A DNA stretch of 48,330 bases from Akkermansiaceae bacterium (GTDB lineage: Bacteria > Verrucomicrobiota > Verrucomicrobiia > Verrucomicrobiales > Akkermansiaceae), in assembly GCA_903908495.1 (NCBI GenBank), contig CAIVSK010000336.1, positions 1 to 48,330 on the forward strand, written 5' to 3'. The notes beneath the pieces are model-generated. The model had not been told where the DNA came from and ran no database searches. It saw only the letters and a program-made list of their open reading frames with translations. Positions 43,523 to 48,330 of this stretch are shown piece by piece (within the stretch, counting starts at the first letter, position 1; each line of letters opens with the position of its first letter). The translations under genes and the position numbers were made by a program.

Positions 43523-44749
43523 TCAAGGAAATTTCCGCTGCTCGTTCTCGCGGGTGCGTTTGCGCCAATCCCGCCGCGGCGGCTTGTCACCGGGGGTGGG
43601 AGCGGGAACCGGGGCGTGGTAGTCGAAGCCGCGCAGCCGCTTGTGCACGAGCCTCTGGCCGATGAAGAGCTCGAGCCTGTCGAGCAGATTGAGGTCTTGT
43701 TTGGGGACGAAGCTGATGGCGTCGCCCTGTGCCTCGGCGCGGCCGGTGCGGCCGATGCGGTGGACGTAATCCTCGGGGTTGACTGGAAAATCGTAGTTCA
43801 CCACGTGGCTGACCCCCTCGATATCGATGCCGCGGGCCACAATGTCGGTGGCCACCAGCACCTGCACCTTGCCGTCCTTGAAGTCCTGCAGCGCCTGTTG
43901 GCGTTGGTCCTGCGAGCGGCTGGAGTGGAGCTTGGCCACTTTCACCTGGGCAAGTTTGAGGAAATTGGTGATCCGGTTCGCCCCGTCCTTCATGCGGGCG
44001 AAAACCAGCACCCGGGTGAACTTCGGCTGCCGCAGCAATTCCAGCAGAAGGGCATTTTTCAAATGGGTCGGCACCTCATACACGCACTGGTCGACGGTCT
44101 CCGCCGGGTTCGAGCGCTTGCCGATTTGCACCATTTTCGGTTGATAGAGGAACCGCCGAGCCAGCGATTCGACCTCCTTGGAAAGGGTGGCGGAGAACAT
44201 CAATGTTTGCCGCCGCTTGGGCAGGGTGCCGACGATGGTCTCGATGTCCGCCAAAAATCCCATGTCGAGCATCCGGTCCGCCTCATCGAGAACGAGCACC
44301 TCAAGCGGCTGAAAATCGAGTTTTTGGCGGCCGAGCAGGTCGAGCAAGCGGCCCGGCGTGGCGACGAGGATATGCACGCCCTTGCGAAGCGCCTTGATTT
44401 GGGCCTCTTCATCGACGCCACCGTGAAGAGCGGCGACGCGGATCGGCAGGTGCTGGCCGTAGGCGCGGATGTTGCCCATGATCTGGAGCGCGAGTTCGCG
44501 GGTGGGGGCGAGGATGAGCGCCTTGATGCCGCGCAGCTGGCCTTGACGGTGGCACAGCGAGAGCCGCTGCAACATCGGCAGCACGAACGCCGCGGTCTTG
44601 CCCGTGCCGGTCTGGGCAATGGCGATCAAGTCGTGACCCAGCATCACTTTGGGAATGGCAGCCGCCTGCACCGGGGTCGGCCGGACGTACCCCGCCTGTT
44701 GAATGGCCCGGAGAATCTCCGCTTCAAGTCCAAAGTTGCTAAACGACAT
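43523..44749 (-). CDS. rhlE: RhlE-type DEAD-box RNA helicase
   Basis: 408 residues from the ATG at 44749; 12 further upstream residues are possible but begin before the usual SFSNFGL start. All helicase motifs are present in order: Q motif (RPTPVQ), I (AQTGTGKT), Ia (PTRELALQ), Ib (TPGRLLDLL), II (VLDEADRMLDMGF), III (FSATL), IV (VLVFARMK), V (TDIVARGIDIEGV) and VI (YVHRIGRTGR). The end is a basic tail (PPRRDWRKRTREN). Such enzymes unwind structured RNA in ribosome assembly and mRNA decay, often under cold stress. It is transcribed away from the macroglobulin gene across a 180-base shared promoter region. Confidence 0.93.
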   Translation of the reverse strand: MSFSNFGLEAEILRAIQQAGYVRPTPVQAAAIPKVMLGHDLIAIAQTGTGKTAAFVLPMLQRLSLCHRQGQLRGIKALILAPTRELALQIMGNIRAYGQHLPIRVAALHGGVDEEAQIKALRKGVHILVATPGRLLDLLGRQKLDFQPLEVLVLDEADRMLDMGFLADIETIVGTLPKRRQTLMFSATLSKEVESLARRFLYQPKMVQIGKRSNPAETVDQCVYEVPTHLKNALLLELLRQPKFTRVLVFARMKDGANRITNFLKLAQVKVAKLHSSRSQDQRQQALQDFKDGKVQVLVATDIVARGIDIEGVSHVVNYDFPVNPEDYVHRIGRTGRAEAQGDAISFVPKQDLNLLDRLELFIGQRLVHKRLRGFDYHAPVPAPTPGDKPPRRDWRKRTRENEQRKFP

Positions 44750-44929
44750 GCCCGCAGCATAATCCGCCGGATCCGGCGATGACACGCCTAAAATTGGAGC
44801 ACCTTGCCAAATGACTTTTCCAAGGAATCCTCGGCTGCGGTGTCAAATACATTGTGCGGGGAATGTGTTCCTGCCAATCTTCCGTCACTTGAAGGTCCCG
44901 CCGCTGCCATCTCACCCGTCTGCCCCGCC

Positions 44930-47900
44930 ATGAAAACTCCAAGCACCTGCCTCATCCTCGCCCTGTCCACCCTGCTCGGCTCTGCCGCCCCTCGTGACGC
45001 CGAATGGGGCCAAGTGAAGCAACACCTCGCCAAGGACTTGCCCAAGTCCGCCATCGCCGTGCTCACCACCATCGACCAACAAGCGCGCGCAGAATCCGCC
45101 TGGCCCGAGGCGTTGCGAGCCACCGCCCAGCGCGTGTTGCTGGAAGGCCGCATCGCCGAAGGCCGCGACGCCGTCGGCCGTATCAAGGGCATGGACGCCG
45201 AACTGGCCAAGGCCCCCGCCCCGATGCAGCCGATGCTCCAATCCATCCAGGCACTCTGGCTGTGGGAGTATTTCTATCAAAACCGCTGGCAGTTCATGCA
45301 GCGCACCCAGACGGCCGACAAACCGGGCGACGACATCCAGACCTGGGACCTCAAGCGGATCCTGGGCGAAATCGACGCCCGTTTCAACAAGGCCCTCGCA
45401 AACCGTGAGGAACTCCGGAAAACCGCCGTCGGCGACTATGATATCTTGCTGGCAAAAGGCACTGCGCCCGACGCCCTGCGCCCCACCCTCTATGATTTTC
45501 TGGTCCATCAAATCCTCGATTTCTACTCCATCGAGGAGCAGGTGAATGCAGCAGCGGAGGATTCGTTCAGCTTCAACAACAGCAGCCCGGCATTTGGCAC
45601 CAGCACCGAGTTCCTCGCCTGGAAACCCCTAAGCACCGATGAAAAATCGTGGAAACTCAAGGCAATCATGCTCTATCAGGAGTTGCTCGCGTTCCATCAG
45701 ACGGATCTCTCGCCGCGCATCCACGTCGATCTGCAACGCCTCGGCTGGGCCAAGAACGCGCTCACCGGCGGCGATGCCGACAAACGCCTCGAAGAGCGGC
45801 TCAACGAAATCATCAAGGCCACCGCTGGCAATGATCTCCAATCCCTCGCCCGCGCCAACCTGGCCCATCTGCTCATCGGCCAAAAACACATGACCGAGGC
45901 CCGTGAGATCGCCATCGCCGGCCGCGATGCGTTTCCCGATTCCTCCTTCAGCTCGATGTGCGTGAACGCCATCGAAACCATCGAGCGCAAGGAAATCTCG
46001 GTCTCCACCGAACTGGTGTGGAATGCCGCCAAACCACAGTTCGAACTCCAATACCGCAATCTCAACAAAATATGGTTCCGCCTCTATCCGAAAAGTTGGA
46101 GCCCCGATCACAACGACTACAGTTACTTCAATGACGACGGCAAATCCCTGAAAAAATTGCTCGCGACCCAGCCATCCAAGGAATGGTCGGTGGACCTTGC
46201 CGCCACCCCGGATTTTCTAACCAAATCCAAGTCACTGGACGCCCCCCCCGACCTCACCAAGGGCTGCTATGAGCTGGTCGCCAGCGCCTCCGCGGATTTC
46301 TCGCTGGCCAAGAACCGTCTCGAATGCACCCGCGTCTGGGTCTCGGATTTGGCCCTCGTCACCGGCTCGACCCGCGGCCGTGCCGTGGGTTATGTGAGGA
46401 ACGCGCTCACCGGCGAACCAATCAAAGGCGCCAAAGTCGAGCTGTGGACCTACAACAACAAGCCCAACGCCTGGGCGCTGAGCCAGACCATCGCAACCGA
46501 TGCCGACGGGCATTTTTCCGCCAAAGGCGAACGTCTGGTGGCACGCGTGATCTATCAAGACGACGCCCTCGCGGGCGGCCAAAGCTGGGGGTATGGTGGA
46601 GAGGAAGACCACCGGGTCAATTCGGTCTATCTGTTCACCGACCGCGCGCTGTACCGGCCGGGGCAAACGATCCGCTTCAAGGGCATCGCCGCATCCTATG
46701 ACCGCCAGAAAAATGACTATCACTCGGTCAATAACAAGAATTTCGAGGTCATTTTTCAAGATCTCAACGACAAGGACATTGCCAAACTCACGGTCAAATC
46801 CAACGACTTCGGCTCGTTCAGCGGCAGCTTCACCGCCCCCACCGACCGCGTGCTCGGCCAAGCATATCTCCGTTGCGGCAATGACACGCAAGAGCTCCGC
46901 ATCGAGGAATACAAGCGCCCGAAGTTCTACGCCGAAGTCGGCCCGGCCAAGGCCGAGCCAAAACTCGGCGACAAGGTCGTGGTCACCGCCAAAGCTCTGT
47001 CCTACACCGGCGCGGCGATCGATGGCGCCAAGGTCAAGTGGAGCGTAACGCGCCGCGCCATCTGGCCGGACTGGTGCCACTGGTGCTGGTGGTTTGTGCC
47101 GCGCGACAGCGGGGCCAAACAAATCGCCCACGGCGAACTCGTCAGCAAGCCGGACGGCACGTTTGACGTCGGGTTCGTCGCCGAGCCCGACTCCGACATC
47201 GCGCCGAGCGAGGAGCCGGTGTTTTCCTATCAGGTGAACGTGGAAGTCACCGACAGCACCGGCGAGACCCGCAGCGCCACCCGCGCCGTCAAGGCCGGCT
47301 ATGTTGGCGCGAAAGCCGCGCTCACCGCCGAAGTGTGGCAGGAAGTGGCCAAACCGGTGAAACTATCCATCATCACCACCACCATCGATGACCTGCCAGT
47401 CTCCGCCAAGGGCACGGTGACGGTGCACCGGCTGCAGCAGCCCGCCGCGGTGCTGCGCCCGCGCCTAACGATGCCATGGTATGGTCGCGCCGAGCGCAAG
47501 GATCCGGCCAACCCGAACAGCTGGGAACTGGGCGAGGTGGTGCAGAAAAATGAGTTCGCCACCGACAAGGACGGCAAGACCACCACTGAGATCAAGCTCG
47601 GCGCCGGGGAATACCGCGCCTTGCTGGAAACCGCCGATGCCGCAGGCAAGAAGGTCACCGCGCTGCTGCCCTTGCGGGTGCTCAACCCGCAGGCGGCCTC
47701 CTTCCCAGTTAGAATCCCGCACCACTTCTCGATGAAAAGCCAGAAGGTGTTGCCGGGCGAGGAATTCGTCGCCTTGTGGGGCACCGGCTATGACAAGGGC
47801 CGGGTCCATTACGAAATCGAGCAGCGCGGAAAAATCCTGCAACAAGGATGGTCCGATCCAGCCAAAACCCAGGAGTTGCTGCGCTTCCCGGTGACCGAGG

Positions 47901-48330
47901 ACCTGCGCGGCGGGTTCCAGTTGCGCGTGTTGTTTGTCCATGACAACCGCACTTACGAAGAATCCATCACCGTGGATGTGCCATGGAGCAAACACGATCT
48001 AACACTCAAGTTCGAGTCCATGCGATCGAAGCTCGAACCCGGCGCCAAGGAAACCTGGTCCGTGCTCGTCGAGGGCTCCGAGAAAAATGCGGTTGAAATG
48101 TTAGGCACGCTCTATGACGCCTCGCTGGACGCCTTCGCCAAACATCAATGGCCAACCTCGCTGAGCCGGGATTTCTATCGGGACATCAACCTGCTCCACC
48201 TGGTGAGCGTTGGCGGGTTGGTGCAGTTCCAAAATTGGGAGCGCAATTGGAACCCGCAAACCGGCTACAGCCATCTGACTTACCGGCACTTCGTCATGGA
48301 GGTGCTCAACAACTGGTTCACTCACGCCGA
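44930..48330 (+). CDS. Alpha-2-macroglobulin-like secreted protein (5' part; runs off the window)
   Basis: An open frame from the ATG at 44930 continues through the last base without a stop: 1133 full codons are visible. A signal peptide (MKTPSTCLILALSTLLGSAA) opens it. A helical TPR-like region follows (about 25-360), then macroglobulin beta modules: a carboxypeptidase-regulatory-like strand set (GRAVGYVRNALTGEPIKGAKV), the typical VYLFTDRALYRPGQTIRFKG at about residues 562-581, a Trp/Cys-rich loop (WCHWCWWFVP) and further modules. The bait region, any thioester (CxEQ) and the complement-like domain would lie beyond the window. The family traps proteases in the periplasm or on the surface. 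It should not be mistaken for non-coding sequence. Confidence 0.9.
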   Translation, partial: MKTPSTCLILALSTLLGSAAPRDAEWGQVKQHLAKDLPKSAIAVLTTIDQQARAESAWPEALRATAQRVLLEGRIAEGRDAVGRIKGMDAELAKAPAPMQPMLQSIQALWLWEYFYQNRWQFMQRTQTADKPGDDIQTWDLKRILGEIDARFNKALANREELRKTAVGDYDILLAKGTAPDALRPTLYDFLVHQILDFYSIEEQVNAAAEDSFSFNNSSPAFGTSTEFLAWKPLSTDEKSWKLKAIMLYQELLAFHQTDLSPRIHVDLQRLGWAKNALTGGDADKRLEERLNEIIKATAGNDLQSLARANLAHLLIGQKHMTEAREIAIAGRDAFPDSSFSSMCVNAIETIERKEISVSTELVWNAAKPQFELQYRNLNKIWFRLYPKSWSPDHNDYSYFNDDGKSLKKLLATQPSKEWSVDLAATPDFLTKSKSLDAPPDLTKGCYELVASASADFSLAKNRLECTRVWVSDLALVTGSTRGRAVGYVRNALTGEPIKGAKVELWTYNNKPNAWALSQTIATDADGHFSAKGERLVARVIYQDDALAGGQSWGYGGEEDHRVNSVYLFTDRALYRPGQTIRFKGIAASYDRQKNDYHSVNNKNFEVIFQDLNDKDIAKLTVKSNDFGSFSGSFTAPTDRVLGQAYLRCGNDTQELRIEEYKRPKFYAEVGPAKAEPKLGDKVVVTAKALSYTGAAIDGAKVKWSVTRRAIWPDWCHWCWWFVPRDSGAKQIAHGELVSKPDGTFDVGFVAEPDSDIAPSEEPVFSYQVNVEVTDSTGETRSATRAVKAGYVGAKAALTAEVWQEVAKPVKLSIITTTIDDLPVSAKGTVTVHRLQQPAAVLRPRLTMPWYGRAERKDPANPNSWELGEVVQKNEFATDKDGKTTTEIKLGAGEYRALLETADAAGKKVTALLPLRVLNPQAASFPVRIPHHFSMKSQKVLPGEEFVALWGTGYDKGRVHYEIEQRGKILQQGWSDPAKTQELLRFPVTEDLRGGFQLRVLFVHDNRTYEESITVDVPWSKHDLTLKFESMRSKLEPGAKETWSVLVEGSEKNAVEMLGTLYDASLDAFAKHQWPTSLSRDFYRDINLLHLVSVGGLVQFQNWERNWNPQTGYSHLTYRHFVMEVLNNWFTHA

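Noticed and set aside
1985-48004. Apparent over-use of the word CTAAC/GTTAG, often as Leu-Thr (CTA-ACN) or Pro-Asn (CCT-AAC)
   Set aside because: A rough count of about 50 on both strands is not above what base composition predicts, so I do not claim an uptake or recombination signal.

Overview
The window is about 48 kb of GC-rich DNA (roughly 60% by eye). It most resembles the chromosome of a Verrucomicrobiota bacterium, or a close relative in the Planctomycetota-Verrucomicrobiota group. The reasons are very large secreted multidomain proteins built from lamin-tail, MBG/YDG-like, Calx-beta, DNRLRE and autotransporter-associated repeats; a HzsA-related diheme protein fused to a formylglycine-generating-enzyme-like domain; a Cys-type sulfatase; shared C-terminal modules with a calcium-loop-like motif; and almost no Shine-Dalgarno sequences. 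No rRNA, tRNA, CRISPR array or insertion sequence was seen.

Layout. 98-12004 (+) is an accessory/catabolic stretch: HzsA-like/FGE-like fusion, small secreted propeller protein, two-domain glycosidase, secreted S10 serine carboxypeptidase, sulfatase, a shrunken acyltransferase gene and a GT-C type membrane glycosyltransferase. 12420-28641 (+) holds a 2622-residue phytase-like/PhoD-phosphatase fusion, a strong terminator, an unrecognised membrane-anchored Cys-rich protein, a 1698-residue secreted 5'-nucleotidase fusion and a hybrid histidine kinase. 34181-28632 (-) is a tightly packed phosphate operon, phoU-pstS-pstC-pstA-pstB1-pstB2, convergent with and overlapping the kinase gene. 34182-34675 is a gene-poor gap with a palindrome, homopolymer tracts and a relic of a second glycosyltransferase gene. 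35656-34676 (-) is a TetR regulator with a repeat tail. 43352-35776 (-) carries a LolD-like ATPase, a SIMPL-domain protein, an outer-membrane barrel and a giant beta-strand-repeat surface protein. A RhlE-type DEAD-box helicase (-) diverges from an alpha-2-macroglobulin-like gene (+) that runs off the right edge.

How it fits together. From 12.4 to 34.2 kb the genes read as a phosphate-acquisition region: secreted phosphatases would release phosphate, PstS/PstC/PstA would import it, and PhoU plus possibly the hybrid kinase would report on supply. Two parts of the Pst system are unusual. (1) The two adjacent PstB ATPases are degenerate in complementary ways. PstB1 has lost Walker A, Q-loop and H-loop residues but keeps LSGGQ; PstB2 keeps those but has lost LSGGQ. 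Together they predict an obligate heterodimer with one working and one dead ATP site. (2) PhoU is fused to an ArsC/low-molecular-weight phosphatase domain whose catalytic Cys and Arg are both replaced. These are the best candidates for undescribed biology here. All functional statements are read from sequence; no database search was possible.
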